Source of the DNA: Culturomica massiliensis
Lineage (GTDB): Bacteria > Bacteroidota > Bacteroidia > Bacteroidales > Marinifilaceae
Direction of reading: 5' to 3'
NCBI RefSeq assembly: GCF_900091655.1
Contig: NZ_LT594621.1
Coordinates: forward strand, 4,020,463 to 4,084,462
Length of the DNA: 64,000 nucleotides
The position numbers and the translations under genes are program-made. Positions within the stretch are counted from its first letter, which is position 1; each line of letters begins with the position of its first letter. The notes under the pieces are model-generated. The model had not been told where the DNA came from. It saw nothing but the letters and a program-made list of their open reading frames with translations, and made no database searches. Shown here in pieces: positions 45,691 to 55,017 of the stretch.

Positions 45691-48573
45691 ATGGCGACAG
45701 ATAAATTTTTATGGAGGCATATCGGGCCTCGGCCGGAAGACATTGAAGAGATGTTGAAGGTAGTAGGAGTAAAGTCATTGGATGAATTAATCGGACAGAC
45801 CGTACCGGAGTCGATCCGTTTAAAAAGTATTTTGGATTTGCCGGAACCGCTTACGGAATCTGAGTTTTTTCAACGAATCCGGGAAGTGGCTGCTAAGAAT
45901 AAGATATATCGTTCTTTTATCGGGCAGGGATATTACGATACAATATCTCCGGCGGTAATCGTCCGGAATATTCTGGAAAATCCGGCCTGGTATACTTCTT
46001 ATACGCCGTATCAGGCAGAGGTATCCCAGGGACGTCTGGAAGCTCTCTTGAATTTTCAGACGGTTATATTGGAGTTGACAGGTATGGAAATTACCAACTG
46101 CTCTTTGCTGGATGAGGCTACTGCTGCTGCTGAGGCGATGCAGATGATGTATGCTTTGCGGAATAAGGAACTGAAAAAGTCCGGAGCCAACAAATTGTTT
46201 GTAGACAATCAGTTGTTCCCGCAAACAAAAGATGTATTGGTTACCCGTTCGGCTCCTTTCGGAATAGAATTGGTATACGGGGATTACGATACGTTTGAAT
46301 TTACACCGGATGTGTTCGGAGCTATCGTACAGTATCCGGCTGCTAACGGTCAGGTACGCGATTATAAAGCTTTTGCGGAAAAAGTGCATGCCCACGGTGG
46401 CTTGATCAGCGTTGCCGCCGATATTATGAGTCTGGTGCTTTTGACTCCTCCGGGAGAATGGGGAGCGGATATTGTTGTCGGCTCTACCCAGCGTTTCGGT
46501 ATTCCGATGGGATACGGCGGACCGAGTGCTGCTTATATGGCCACCCGTGAAGAATACAAGCGCAATATTCCGGGACGTATTATCGGTGTGACAATTGATG
46601 CACAGGGAAATAAAGCTTTGCGTTTGGCTTTGCAGACCCGGGAACAACACATTAAACGGGAAAAAGCGTCTTCCAATATTTGTACGGCTAAGGCTTTGGA
46701 TGCAACAATGGCCGGTTTCTATGCCGTTTACCACGGTAAGGAAGGTTTGGAGAGAATAGCGAAACACATCCATTCGGCTGCCGTTATTTTAGCAGAAGAA
46801 ATTCAGAAATACGGTTATAAGCTCAAATACGGAAAATTCTTCGATACCATTCGTTTCGAATTACCGGAAGGGATAAAACTGGAAAGTATCCGGGATCTGG
46901 CTTTGGAGAAGAAAATCAATTTATTCTATTGTGAATGTTGTTGTTGTGCTCCCACTGTCGGTTTATCGACTGATGAAAAGATCAATGAGGAAGAGATCAA
47001 TACAGTGATCGGCATTTTTGCGGAAGCGGCGGCGAAAAAAGCTGAATATGCCCGTTTCCTCGACGATCGTACGGTATTGGATCCGGAAATGGTGCGTGAT
47101 GACGAATTCCTCGACGAGCCCGTATTTAAATTATACCATTCGGAAACGGCTTTGATGCGCTATATGAAAAATCTTGAAAGACGGGATATTTCATTGGCGA
47201 CCTCAATGATTTCTCTGGGATCGTGTACAATGAAGCTGAACGCTGCTATTGAAATGCTGCCGCTTTCCTGGCCAGAATTTGGGGCTATTCATCCTTTTGT
47301 ACCGTTTTCACAGGCAGAAGGCTATCAGCAGATGATCCGGGAAACGGAAGAAATGTTGGCCAAAGTAACCGGTTTTGCGGGGTGTAGTTTGCAGCCGAAT
47401 TCAGGTGCAGCCGGAGAGTATGCTTCGTTGATGGTTATTCGCCAATATCATATCTCACGTGGAGATGCTCACCGGGATATTATCCTGATTCCTGCTTCGG
47501 CTCATGGTACGAATCCTGCTTCCTGTACGATGGCCGGTTTCAAGCCGGTTATCATTGCCAGTACGGCAGAAGGTAATATCGATGTAGACGATTTCCGGGC
47601 AAAAGCTGAAGCAAACCGGGATAATCTGGCCGGAGCCATGATTACCTATCCGTCTACTCACGGTATTTTCGAAGAATCGATTAAAGAATTGGTGAAAATC
47701 GTACACGAAAACGGAGGTCAGCTGTTTATGGACGGTGCCAATATGAACGGACAATGCGGTTTGACCAGTCCGGGAACCATTGGGGCCGATATTTGCCATT
47801 TAAATCTGCACAAAACTTTTGCTATGCCTCACGGTGGAGGTGGACCCGGAGTCGGACCGATTTGTGCAGCATCGCATTTGGTAGAATTCCTGCCGACACA
47901 CGCTGTTGTGAAAACGGGCGGAGACAAAGGGATACATGCTGTTGCTGCAGCGCCCTACGGTTCCGTCAGCCTGATCCCGATTACTTACGGCTATTTGCTG
48001 ATGTTAGGCGGTGAAGGCTTGAAGATGGTTACCGAAATGGCGATATTGAATGCAAACTATCTGGCTTCCTCATTTGAAAAGTTAGGCTTTAAGATTTTAT
48101 ATACGGGTACCAAAGGCCGGGTTGGACATGAGATGATCTGGGATTGTACCGGTTTCAACAAAGAGTACGGTATTTCGGATCTGGATATTGCCAAGCGGTT
48201 GATGGACTTCGGTTTCCATGCTCCTACATTGTCGTTCCCGGTTCATGGAACATTGATGGTCGAACCGACAGAGAGTGAGCCGAAGGAAGAACTTGATCGT
48301 TTTATCGAAGCTTTGAAAACGATTCGGGATGAAATTCTGGAAATCGGAGAAGGAAAAGCCGATAAAGCGGATAATGTATTGAAAAATGCACCTCATACCC
48401 ATAAGGTATTGACGGCAGATACCTGGACTCATGCCTATCCGCGGAGTAAGGCTGCTTATCCGTTGACCTGGGTGGCTGAAAATAAATTCTGGCCACAGGT
48501 GGGACGTGTGGACGATGGTTATGGAGACCGGAATTTGGTTTGTTCCTGCCAGGTGCTTTACGAGGAAAACTAA
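45691..48573 (+). CDS. gcvP: Glycine dehydrogenase (decarboxylating), P protein
   Basis: A 960-residue single-chain P protein of the glycine cleavage system. It decarboxylates glycine with pyridoxal phosphate and passes the aminomethyl group to lipoyl-H protein. The two homologous halves are both present: the N-terminal half starts FLWRHIGPRPEDIEEML, and the C-terminal half includes SLGSCTMKLNAAIEM and GANMNGQCGLTSPG. The cofactor Lys708 lies in LHKTFAMPHGGGGPG. Length is normal for the fused form. No gcvT or gcvH gene is adjacent, so the system is dispersed. A terminator follows. Confidence 0.97.
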   Translation: MATDKFLWRHIGPRPEDIEEMLKVVGVKSLDELIGQTVPESIRLKSILDLPEPLTESEFFQRIREVAAKNKIYRSFIGQGYYDTISPAVIVRNILENPAWYTSYTPYQAEVSQGRLEALLNFQTVILELTGMEITNCSLLDEATAAAEAMQMMYALRNKELKKSGANKLFVDNQLFPQTKDVLVTRSAPFGIELVYGDYDTFEFTPDVFGAIVQYPAANGQVRDYKAFAEKVHAHGGLISVAADIMSLVLLTPPGEWGADIVVGSTQRFGIPMGYGGPSAAYMATREEYKRNIPGRIIGVTIDAQGNKALRLALQTREQHIKREKASSNICTAKALDATMAGFYAVYHGKEGLERIAKHIHSAAVILAEEIQKYGYKLKYGKFFDTIRFELPEGIKLESIRDLALEKKINLFYCECCCCAPTVGLSTDEKINEEEINTVIGIFAEAAAKKAEYARFLDDRTVLDPEMVRDDEFLDEPVFKLYHSETALMRYMKNLERRDISLATSMISLGSCTMKLNAAIEMLPLSWPEFGAIHPFVPFSQAEGYQQMIRETEEMLAKVTGFAGCSLQPNSGAAGEYASLMVIRQYHISRGDAHRDIILIPASAHGTNPASCTMAGFKPVIIASTAEGNIDVDDFRAKAEANRDNLAGAMITYPSTHGIFEESIKELVKIVHENGGQLFMDGANMNGQCGLTSPGTIGADICHLNLHKTFAMPHGGGGPGVGPICAASHLVEFLPTHAVVKTGGDKGIHAVAAAPYGSVSLIPITYGYLLMLGGEGLKMVTEMAILNANYLASSFEKLGFKILYTGTKGRVGHEMIWDCTGFNKEYGISDLDIAKRLMDFGFHAPTLSFPVHGTLMVEPTESEPKEELDRFIEALKTIRDEILEIGEGKADKADNVLKNAPHTHKVLTADTWTHAYPRSKAAYPLTWVAENKFWPQVGRVDDGYGDRNLVCSCQVLYEEN

Positions 48574-48593
48574 ACTCAACTTTTTATAAAGAG

Positions 48594-48622
48594 ACCGCCC
48601 GGAATTTTCGGGCGGTTTTTTA
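48594..48622 (+). terminator. Terminator after gcvP
   Basis: A perfect 8-bp stem (ACCGCCCG at 48594-48601, CGGGCGGT at 48609-48616) with a 7-base loop and T-run. Confidence 0.92.
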
Positions 48623-48640
48623 TTTAAAACTAATTATAAG

Positions 48641-48717
48641 CTTTGATTGCGATTGTAAATTTCAGGTTGTTTGATAAACTGATTTGTTATCAGTTCGGTT
48701 TAAGCTGAAATTTGCAA
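48641..48717. repeat. Dispersed palindromic intergenic repeat, copy 4 (subtype I, degenerate)
   Basis: The arms ATTGTAAATTTCAG and CTGAAATTTGCAAT surround a core GATTTGTTATCAGTTCGGTTT related to the subtype-I core. It lies between convergent gcvP and rsmD. Confidence 0.55.
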
Positions 48718-49263
48718 TTAGGATTTTGTTTTCCGGAAGATAGAGAAATTTACACTTCCGTATTCCCGGTGTTCTGCGAAATAGGGGAGGTCGGAATAGT
48801 CGATCGTTCCCGGATGTTCGATAACGGCTATACCTTCTTCTGCCAGCAGGTCGTTATCGAAAATAGCAGCCGGGACCTCTTTGATCCTCGGAAGGTTGTA
48901 TGGGGGATCGGCGAATATGAGGTTAAATTGCTGCCCCCGGAGTTTCTTACAAGCTGCAAATGTGTCGTTTTTGTATACCCGTATGCTTTTAAAGCCTAAT
49001 TCGCAGATCGTCCGTTTGATAAAAGTGTAATGATTGTAGTTTAATTCTACTGCTACGATTTCAGTTGCTCCCCGGGAAGCCAGCTCATAGCTGATACTCC
49101 CGGTACCAGAGAACAGATCCAGGGCTTTTAGGCCCTCAAAATCCATATAGTTACTGAGTACGTTGAATAAATTTTCTTTGGCAAAATCGGTTGTCGGACG
49201 GGCAGTAAAATTCTTATCCGGAAAAATTTGCCGGCCTCTGTGGGTACCACTGATTATTCGCAT
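48718..49263 (-). CDS. rsmD: 16S rRNA (guanine966-N2)-methyltransferase
   Basis: A 181-residue SAM-dependent methyltransferase. It begins MRIISGTHRGRQI as RsmD does, with SAM motif LDLFSGTGSISYEL (residues 48-61) and catalytic motif IV FADPPYN (D119 to Y122). It methylates guanine 966 of 16S rRNA in small-subunit assembly. It overlaps the upstream DUF3822 gene by ten bases, a pairing common in Bacteroidota. Confidence 0.95.
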   Translation of the reverse strand: MRIISGTHRGRQIFPDKNFTARPTTDFAKENLFNVLSNYMDFEGLKALDLFSGTGSISYELASRGATEIVAVELNYNHYTFIKRTICELGFKSIRVYKNDTFAACKKLRGQQFNLIFADPPYNLPRIKEVPAAIFDNDLLAEEGIAVIEHPGTIDYSDLPYFAEHREYGSVNFSIFRKTKS

Positions 49264-50093
49264 TTATGTAGACTTAACAAATGAACAAATCCCGAAGTAT
49301 TCAGCCTGTCATTTTTTAATATTTGACTGAGATTGGTATCGTTTAATACAGATATGGTAGGAATATAGGTACTCAACGTCGCGTAAAGATGGGGATCGTT
49401 GGCTAAAGTTCCTGAAATCGTGGTTTGTAAATTGCTTTTATTGATATTCGTATTTTTCAGGCAATTCAGCATGTAGTACACCATGTCTGTTACAGAATTG
49501 TACGAGAAACTGTTGAATAACAGTACTTCGTTATTGCGGGTTAGCAGAATGTCGAAATAACGGTCCTGTATATCGACAAACAGATGCTCCCGGTTGATAA
49601 GAGTCGATGATAAAGAGTTAATGATAAAAGAATAAGCACTGTTAACAATACATATCGATTGGTAACGTGTGGTTAGAAAAGTAGTAAAACTACGGGGTAG
49701 CGACTCTACCAGATAAGCTTCCATGGGGCGTACTTTCCGGTAAAGCAGGATATCGTTTTTTTCTGTATGATGGCAGAGGCGGTAAAGATCCGACAAGTAA
49801 TTCTTGTTAAAGATATGGGCCGGAATCAGCGTCTTTTCTTTTTTACAAGGGACGATGTATACCTTTCGGTAACGTAAATTCAACAGTTCTTCCTCTACAA
49901 TTGCTTTTTTTACTTTGGCAATGACTTCGGTTTGTGAATCCAGACTGTAAGGCTGGTAGTAAAAAGCCAGTAATTTATCGAAATTATCGTGCACGCAAAA
50001 TGAAAGTCCATCCGTTGAAAAACGGATGGACAAAATATATTGAATAGAGTTCTCTTTTACAAAATTGTTATCTAAATAAAAGATATTTTGCAT
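49254..50093 (-). CDS. DUF3822-family protein
   Basis: A 279-residue protein matching the Bacteroidota-specific DUF3822. It has an actin/ASKHA-like arrangement with an N-terminal SIRFSTDGLSFCVHD segment and the HLFVDIQDRYFDILLTRNNE block where an ATPase fold would place a phosphate loop. No function is established. It is fused by a ten-base overlap to rsmD and follows a membrane-anchored hypothetical gene by 15 bases. The three therefore probably form one transcript. Confidence 0.8.
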   Translation of the reverse strand: MQNIFYLDNNFVKENSIQYILSIRFSTDGLSFCVHDNFDKLLAFYYQPYSLDSQTEVIAKVKKAIVEEELLNLRYRKVYIVPCKKEKTLIPAHIFNKNYLSDLYRLCHHTEKNDILLYRKVRPMEAYLVESLPRSFTTFLTTRYQSICIVNSAYSFIINSLSSTLINREHLFVDIQDRYFDILLTRNNEVLLFNSFSYNSVTDMVYYMLNCLKNTNINKSNLQTTISGTLANDPHLYATLSTYIPTISVLNDTNLSQILKNDRLNTSGFVHLLSLHKCE

Positions 50094-50108
50094 GTAGCCA
50101 GCTTGTTA

Positions 50109-50753
50109 TTATTCCCAGTTACCGACATTGTTATTTGCTTCCTGCAAATCACCTACTTTTAATCCCGGATATTTTTTCAAACGCAATCTTTCTCCGTTTT
50201 CTTCCAGAATCTGATCGTGGTATTCTTCATCCAAATCTTCAAAGATTTGAGTATTGGATATGCGGGCTTCGAATACAGGTACTTCTACTCCGGAGTCCGT
50301 TTTAATTTTAGAGGCTCCCATTTTGAATTGATATTTCCGGTTGGTAAACGGTACATAACGTAAATTATCAACCGGATAATTCGCACCGAAAGTATTGGCA
50401 AGCGCATTTACTTTGATTTCTTCACGGATAATCAATCCTTTTTTGATAGCTTCTGCTTCTGTCATGCCGGCTTCCAATTGTTCGTCAGTCAGCGTACCGA
50501 TTGAACGGACAATTTTTACAGAATCATTTTTCAAAAAGTTGATCAGGGTATCGAAGCTGGAGGTGTAGCGGTTGTATACACTCCGGTAAGCATCCTGTGC
50601 CGTACGAATGTCTTTGAGACGCTGTATAATTCTGTCGTATCTCTGTTCTTTAATGGCTTTAAACCGTTGGGGGACCATGATACTCTCATAACATTTGTAA
50701 CCGAGGAAAATGATCAGAGCTGCTAAAACAATCTGAATAATTAGCTTTTTCAT
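50109..50753 (-). CDS. Conserved membrane-anchored hypothetical protein
   Basis: A 214-residue protein with one N-terminal transmembrane helix (residues 3-22, IIQIVLAALIIFLGYKCYES). A long amphipathic helix follows (QRYDRIIQRLKDIRTAQDAY, then RSVYNRYTSSFDTLI) and a beta-rich C-terminal part. The N-terminal helix followed by a RTAQDAYR-type segment recalls pseudopilin-like organisation, but no prepilin peptidase site is evident. I cannot assign a function. It probably heads the transcript with DUF3822 and rsmD. Confidence 0.65.
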   Translation of the reverse strand: MKKLIIQIVLAALIIFLGYKCYESIMVPQRFKAIKEQRYDRIIQRLKDIRTAQDAYRSVYNRYTSSFDTLINFLKNDSVKIVRSIGTLTDEQLEAGMTEAEAIKKGLIIREEIKVNALANTFGANYPVDNLRYVPFTNRKYQFKMGASKIKTDSGVEVPVFEARISNTQIFEDLDEEYHDQILEENGERLRLKKYPGLKVGDLQEANNNVGNWE

Positions 50754-50883
50754 ATTAAGTTATTTTGTATAATTAATTACGTTAAACATTGCGCATATTC
50801 GCTGCACTATAAGCTATAAATAGTATCTTTACATTAGATTTCAAACGATATAAACGCCGCTGCAAAATCTTGATTCATGCTCG

Positions 50884-50891
50884 CAAATTTA
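50884..50891 (-). promoter_or_regulatory. Putative -7 element for the hypothetical/DUF3822/rsmD transcript
   Basis: On the minus strand it reads TAAATTTG, matching TAnnTTTG, about 130 bases before the first start codon. No clear -33 box is seen. Confidence 0.3.
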
Positions 50892-50936
50892 GGAAAAAAA
50901 TTAAATTAAAGGCTATATTCTATTAGAAATTTACGG

Positions 50937-52358
50937 ATGATAGGAAAACATTTCGGAGAAATTGTATTGAAAAATTTCGGTTATGAATTTTCTCCGGCAC
51001 AAAAAAATGCCGTCGGACTTTTTTCACAGTTTTTTTTCGGACAGAAAGAAGATAGTTTGTTTGTACTCAAAGGTTATGCCGGGACGGGGAAGACTTCCTT
51101 GGTGGCGGCAATCGTCAATACTCTTCTGTCTTTCGAATATAAAGTCGTTTTGTTGGCTCCGACAGGAAGGGCTGCCAAAGTATTTTCAGCCTATGCCGGT
51201 CATTCGGCATTTACCATTCATAAAAAGATTTATCGTCAGAAATCGGCAACGGATGGGGAAGGAGAGTTCGATTTGGGATTTAACGGCGGGACTGATACGC
51301 TTTTTTTTGTCGATGAAGCATCTATGATTTCCAATTCCGGGGAGGAGAGTAATTTTGGTTCCGGACATTTGTTAGACGATTTGATGGAATATGTTTATAA
51401 TGGAAGAAATAATCGCCTGGTATTGATCGGGGATATGGCACAGTTGCCTCCGGTCGGCTTGGATGTAAGTCCGGCTTTGGACCCGGAAGCGCTTCGCTTT
51501 TTGTATAATATGGAAATTTGCGAAGCTGTATTGACGGATGTCATGAGGCAGGCAGAACAATCGGGAATTTTATTCAATGCGACGGCTGTTCGGCATTTGC
51601 TCGGTAGTGGAAAAACCACTCCTGAATTGAAAATTACCGGTTTCCCGGATGTCTGCCGTATCGGTGGAGCCGAACTGCTGGAAGAAATCGACAGTTGTTA
51701 CGGAAAGTACGGGGTAGACGAAACGATGATTGTCTGTCGTTCGAATAAAAGAGCCAATCGTTTTAATGAAGGAGTCCGAAGGATGATTTTATATCGGGAA
51801 GAAGACTTCAGTTGCGGAGATAAAATCATGATTGTCAAAAATAATTATTTCTGGGCTAAAGATTATGAACGTATTGATTTTATCGCGAACGGGGATATTG
51901 CTACGGTTTTGAAAATAGAAAAACGGGCGGAACTCTATGGACGGCATTTTGCCCGGACCCGGTTGATGCTGGCCGGTTATGAAGAGGAGATAACGGCTTG
52001 GGTGATGCTCGATACCCTGACTTCGGATGCGCCGGCTTTAACGTATGAAGAAAACCGCGATTTGTACCGTTCGGTTGAAGCGGATTATACAGACTTGGCT
52101 TCTCGTAAAAAACGATTTGAGAAAATACGTGAAAATGAGTTTTTTAATGCCTTACAGATAAAATTCGCTTATGCGGTTACTTGTCATAAGGCCCAGGGAG
52201 GACAATGGGATGCCGTTTTTATCGATCAGGGGTGGGTGGCGGACGGGATGCTGACAGACGAATACTGGAGATGGTTGTATACTGCTGTCACCCGGGCCAG
52301 AAAGCGGTTGTATTTTGTGAATTTCAAACCGGAATTTTTCGACCGGAAAGAAGGATAG
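50937..52358 (+). CDS. RecD-like superfamily 1 DNA helicase
   Basis: A 473-residue ATP-dependent helicase of the RecD/exonuclease V alpha type. It has Walker A GYAGTGKT (residues 46-53), motif Ia LAPTGRAAKVFS, Walker B FFVDEASM (D126, E127), motif III LIGDMAQLPPVG, and C-terminal UvrD_C_2 motifs AVTCHKAQGGQWDAVFID and TAVTRARKRLYFV. It likely works in DNA repair or recombination. It is short compared with RecD2 and lacks the long N-terminal helix-hairpin-helix region. It stands alone, convergent with the phosphohexomutase gene. Confidence 0.92.
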   Translation: MIGKHFGEIVLKNFGYEFSPAQKNAVGLFSQFFFGQKEDSLFVLKGYAGTGKTSLVAAIVNTLLSFEYKVVLLAPTGRAAKVFSAYAGHSAFTIHKKIYRQKSATDGEGEFDLGFNGGTDTLFFVDEASMISNSGEESNFGSGHLLDDLMEYVYNGRNNRLVLIGDMAQLPPVGLDVSPALDPEALRFLYNMEICEAVLTDVMRQAEQSGILFNATAVRHLLGSGKTTPELKITGFPDVCRIGGAELLEEIDSCYGKYGVDETMIVCRSNKRANRFNEGVRRMILYREEDFSCGDKIMIVKNNYFWAKDYERIDFIANGDIATVLKIEKRAELYGRHFARTRLMLAGYEEEITAWVMLDTLTSDAPALTYEENRDLYRSVEADYTDLASRKKRFEKIRENEFFNALQIKFAYAVTCHKAQGGQWDAVFIDQGWVADGMLTDEYWRWLYTAVTRARKRLYFVNFKPEFFDRKEG

Positions 52359-52365
52359 AATTTTA

Positions 52366-52408
52366 GATTTACGATTTTAGGTTATGAATTAACCTAAAAT
52401 CGTAAATC
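52366..52408. repeat. Perfect 19-bp hairpin between convergent genes (dispersed repeat family)
   Basis: The arms GATTTACGATTTTAGGTTA (52366-52384) and its exact complement (52390-52408) enclose loop TGAAT. The arm sequence is that of the dispersed intergenic repeat. It lies between the helicase stop and the phosphohexomutase stop and may serve as a bidirectional transcription barrier. Confidence 0.85.
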
Positions 52409-52422
52409 ATCGGTTCGATGTA

Positions 52423-54168
52423 TTATTCAAGCCCTAAGTCTTTTACAATAGCATCGATTTTTTGATTGGCTTCCGCCTGTGCTTTATCGAAGTCGTCAAC
52501 AGATTTCATTTGTGCCCGGGCCTCAAAATAAAATTTTATTTTCGGTTCGGTTCCGGACGGACGGACGGAAATTTTACAACCGTCAGCCAGGAAAAACTGC
52601 AATACATCACTGGTTGTGGGGAAATCCATCTTTAGGGTTTTTCCTGTCATCAGGTCTGTTTCAGTCAGATCGGCATAATCTTTTTTGATAACAACCGGAC
52701 TGCCGTTGATTGCCGTAGGGGTGTTGTGGCGGAAGTTCTCCATTTTATTTTTGATTTCCTGGGCTCCGCTCAGGCCTTTACGGACGATGTAAATCATTTT
52801 TTCTTGCGAGAATCCGTATTGGGCATAGATTTCTTTCAGGATAATGAAAAGCGTTTTTCCCTGATCTTTTGCCCAGGCTGCAATTTCAGCCATGAGGGAG
52901 GTTGAAGACACGGCATCTTTGTCCCGGGTAAAAGAACCGGGCATGAAACCGAATGATTCTTCACCTGCACCGATATAACCGTCGGCTCCTTTTTTCCGGA
53001 TCATATCGGCTATCCATTTAAAGCCGGTGTAAACGTCATAGCAAGGAATGTTATTTTTTTCAGCAATCTCTTTCAGCAATTCAGACGTAACGATTGTTTT
53101 GATGGTGTATTCATTGCCCTTCATCAAACCAAGTTCCTGCCGGCGTCTGATGATGTAGTAGGTAAAAATAATATTGGTCTGGTTACCGTTGAGCAGTATC
53201 CATTCTCCTTTGTCATTTTTTACGGCGATGCCGATACGGTCTCCATCCGGATCACAGGCCATTGCTAAGTCTGCATCGATTTCCCGGGCTTTATCCAGAG
53301 CCATTTTGAACGCTGCCGGTTCTTCCGGATTGGCAGAAGCGACAGTCGGGAAGTTGCCGTCCGGTATCATTTGTGCCGCTACCGTATGGATATTCGTAAA
53401 TCCCCAGTTGCGTAAAGAAGCCGGCACCAATTCATAGGTTGTACCGTGTAAAGGGGTAAAAACGATTTTCAGGTCGTGTTGGTGTTGGATGGCCTCCGGT
53501 GAAAGACTTAAGGTTTTAACTTTGTCTAAGAATTTTTTGTCGAAATCTTTGCCCAGAATGATGATTTTTTCCGGTACTTTCGTAAACTTTATGTCTGTTA
53601 CCTTCACTTTTTTTACTTCCTCGATGACATTTTTGTCATGGGGAGGTATCAGTTGGGAACCGTCTTCCCAATAAGCTTTATAACCGTTGTATTCTTTCGG
53701 GTTGTGGGAAGCCGTGATAATGACACCTCCTTTGCATCCCAGTTCCCGGATAGCAAAAGACATTTCAGGAGTCGGCCGCAGGTCTTCGAATAAATAGGTC
53801 GTGATACCGTTGGCTGTAAAGATGGCCGCCGCCGTTTCCGCAAAATAGCGGGAATTATTCCGGCAGTCGTGTCCGATACAAACCGATTTGTTTTTATCGT
53901 CCGGAAACATCTTGTTGATGTAGTTGGAAAAACCCTGGGTGGCAGCACCGACGGTATAAATATTCATCCGGTTTGTTCCTGCTCCCATAATACCCCGTAA
54001 TCCGCCGGTACCGAATTCCAGATCGTTGTAAAAAGAATCAATCAATTCAGTAGGATCGGATGCTTCTATCATTTGACGTACAGCTTCCCGGGTCTGACTA
54101 TCGTAAGCGTCACTCAGCCATTTTTCGGCTTTAGCTCTGGCTACTTTAATAATTTCCGTGTTTTCCAT
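52423..54168 (-). CDS. Phosphoglucomutase/phosphomannomutase family protein
   Basis: A 581-residue alpha-D-phosphohexomutase with the four usual domains. Phosphoserine S144 is in ITASHNPKEYNGYK, the magnesium loop is CDPDGDRIGIAV (residues 295-306), the sugar-binding loop is GAGEESFGF, and the phosphate-binding loop is RPSGTEPKIKFYFE. It moves phosphate between C1 and C6 of glucose or mannose, linking glycolysis to nucleotide-sugar synthesis. Length and the GYIGAGEESFG motif favour the phosphoglucomutase-2-like branch. The 322-base upstream gap holds a copy of the dispersed repeat. Confidence 0.93.
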   Translation of the reverse strand: MENTEIIKVARAKAEKWLSDAYDSQTREAVRQMIEASDPTELIDSFYNDLEFGTGGLRGIMGAGTNRMNIYTVGAATQGFSNYINKMFPDDKNKSVCIGHDCRNNSRYFAETAAAIFTANGITTYLFEDLRPTPEMSFAIRELGCKGGVIITASHNPKEYNGYKAYWEDGSQLIPPHDKNVIEEVKKVKVTDIKFTKVPEKIIILGKDFDKKFLDKVKTLSLSPEAIQHQHDLKIVFTPLHGTTYELVPASLRNWGFTNIHTVAAQMIPDGNFPTVASANPEEPAAFKMALDKAREIDADLAMACDPDGDRIGIAVKNDKGEWILLNGNQTNIIFTYYIIRRRQELGLMKGNEYTIKTIVTSELLKEIAEKNNIPCYDVYTGFKWIADMIRKKGADGYIGAGEESFGFMPGSFTRDKDAVSSTSLMAEIAAWAKDQGKTLFIILKEIYAQYGFSQEKMIYIVRKGLSGAQEIKNKMENFRHNTPTAINGSPVVIKKDYADLTETDLMTGKTLKMDFPTTSDVLQFFLADGCKISVRPSGTEPKIKFYFEARAQMKSVDDFDKAQAEANQKIDAIVKDLGLE

Positions 54169-54211
54169 AATTATTTATTTTATCGATTTTCGACTTTTAA
54201 AAACCTGCATA

Positions 54212-54314
54212 TAAATTATAAATGTTAGATTGTAAATTTTAAATTACCTGACAATCTGATTCGTTGTCAAATTCTTTTAATCTAAAATCGTCCCTCTGAA
54301 TCTATAATTTTAAA
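54212..54314. repeat. Dispersed palindromic intergenic repeat, copy 5 (subtype I)
   Basis: Left arm ATGTTAGATTGTAAATTTTA and right arm TAATCTAAAATCGTCCCTCT with ATAATTTTAA surround the core GATTCGTTGTCAAATTCTTTT (54258-54278). That core is the reverse complement of the core at 37969 with one change. Confidence 0.75.
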
Positions 54315-54444
54315 CGTTGACTTATTGAATAAGTATCGGCATTATTGCTTTAGAGTTATATTAAAAGTCGTTTAATTCTTGTTGATGTTTTTGTTTGTTC
54401 TTTTGCTTATAGAAGCATTACAAAACATACAAATTTAAAAAAAT

Positions 54445-54474
54445 AAAAAAAGCCCTGCAATGCAGAGCTTTTAT
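54445..54474. terminator. Terminator after rplS
   Basis: A stem of AAAGC and CTGC pairing with GCAG and GCTTT around loop AAT, with one C-A mismatch. It is flanked by A- and T-runs 17 bases after the rplS stop. Confidence 0.8.
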
Positions 54475-54490
54475 TTTTAAAGAAAAAAGA

Positions 54491-54844
54491 TCAGGATCTC
54501 TTTTCTTTGATTTTAGCTTTTTTACCGGTCAATTCACGGAAGTAATAAATTCTTGCTCTTCTTACTTTTCCGACTTTATTGATTTCGATTTCTTTAATGA
54601 ACGGAGAATTCAACGGGAAAATTCTTTCTACTCCGACATTGCCTGACATTTTCCGAACCGTAAAGGTTTTGTTATCGCCATGACCTTTGATCTGAATGAC
54701 AATACCACGGAAAATCTGGATTCTCTCTTTGTTTCCTTCAATGATTCTGTAATGAACACTCACGGTGTCTCCAGGGCCGAAAGAAGGATGCTCAACTTTG
54801 TTTTCGCTTGCAAATGCTTGTTCTGCAATTTTAATTAAGTCCAT
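54491..54844 (-). CDS. rplS: 50S ribosomal protein L19
   Basis: A 117-residue ribosomal protein at the 30S-50S interface. It matches L19 throughout: FGPGDTVSVHYRIIEGNKER, QIFRGIVIQIKGHG, TFTVRKMSGNVGVERIFPLN, SPFIKEIEINKVGKVRRARI, YYFRELTGKKAKIKEK. It is a single-gene unit with a consensus promoter, a structured leader of over 100 bases and its own terminator. It is not next to trmD, unlike in many bacteria. Confidence 0.97.
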   Translation of the reverse strand: MDLIKIAEQAFASENKVEHPSFGPGDTVSVHYRIIEGNKERIQIFRGIVIQIKGHGDNKTFTVRKMSGNVGVERIFPLNSPFIKEIEINKVGKVRRARIYYFRELTGKKAKIKEKRS

Positions 54845-54922
54845 TTCTTTAATTTTTTAATGATTTACCGAACGCAATATTACTACCTGAGCTTTTTGTA
54901 AGAGATTACGTACGTTGTAATT

Positions 54923-54960
54923 ATAATATTCAGCCGGGTCTCCAGGAACCCTCATATTAT
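54923..54960 (-). promoter_or_regulatory. Structured RNA leader of rplS, possible L19 autoregulatory element
   Basis: In the untranslated leader the outer stem ATAATAT/ATATTAT (54923-54929 with 54954-54960) encloses an inner stem GGGT/ACCC (54936-54939 with 54948-54951). The inner loop reads TCCTGGAG on the RNA strand. The GC-rich inner hairpin stands out in an AT-rich leader. Ribosomal protein genes often carry such autoregulatory leaders; binding of L19 here is inferred. Confidence 0.5.
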
Positions 54961-54972
54961 TCTAACGGGCAG

Positions 54973-55004
54973 CAAAGATAGAAAAAATAATTTTTGACTG
55001 CAAA
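54973..55004 (-). promoter_or_regulatory. Promoter of rplS
   Basis: On the minus strand: -33 TTTG (55001-55004), 20-base spacer, -7 TATCTTTG (54973-54980). The -7 box is identical to that of tRNA-His. The leader to the rplS ATG is about 120 bases. Confidence 0.85.
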
Positions 55005-55017
55005 ATTTTCATACACA

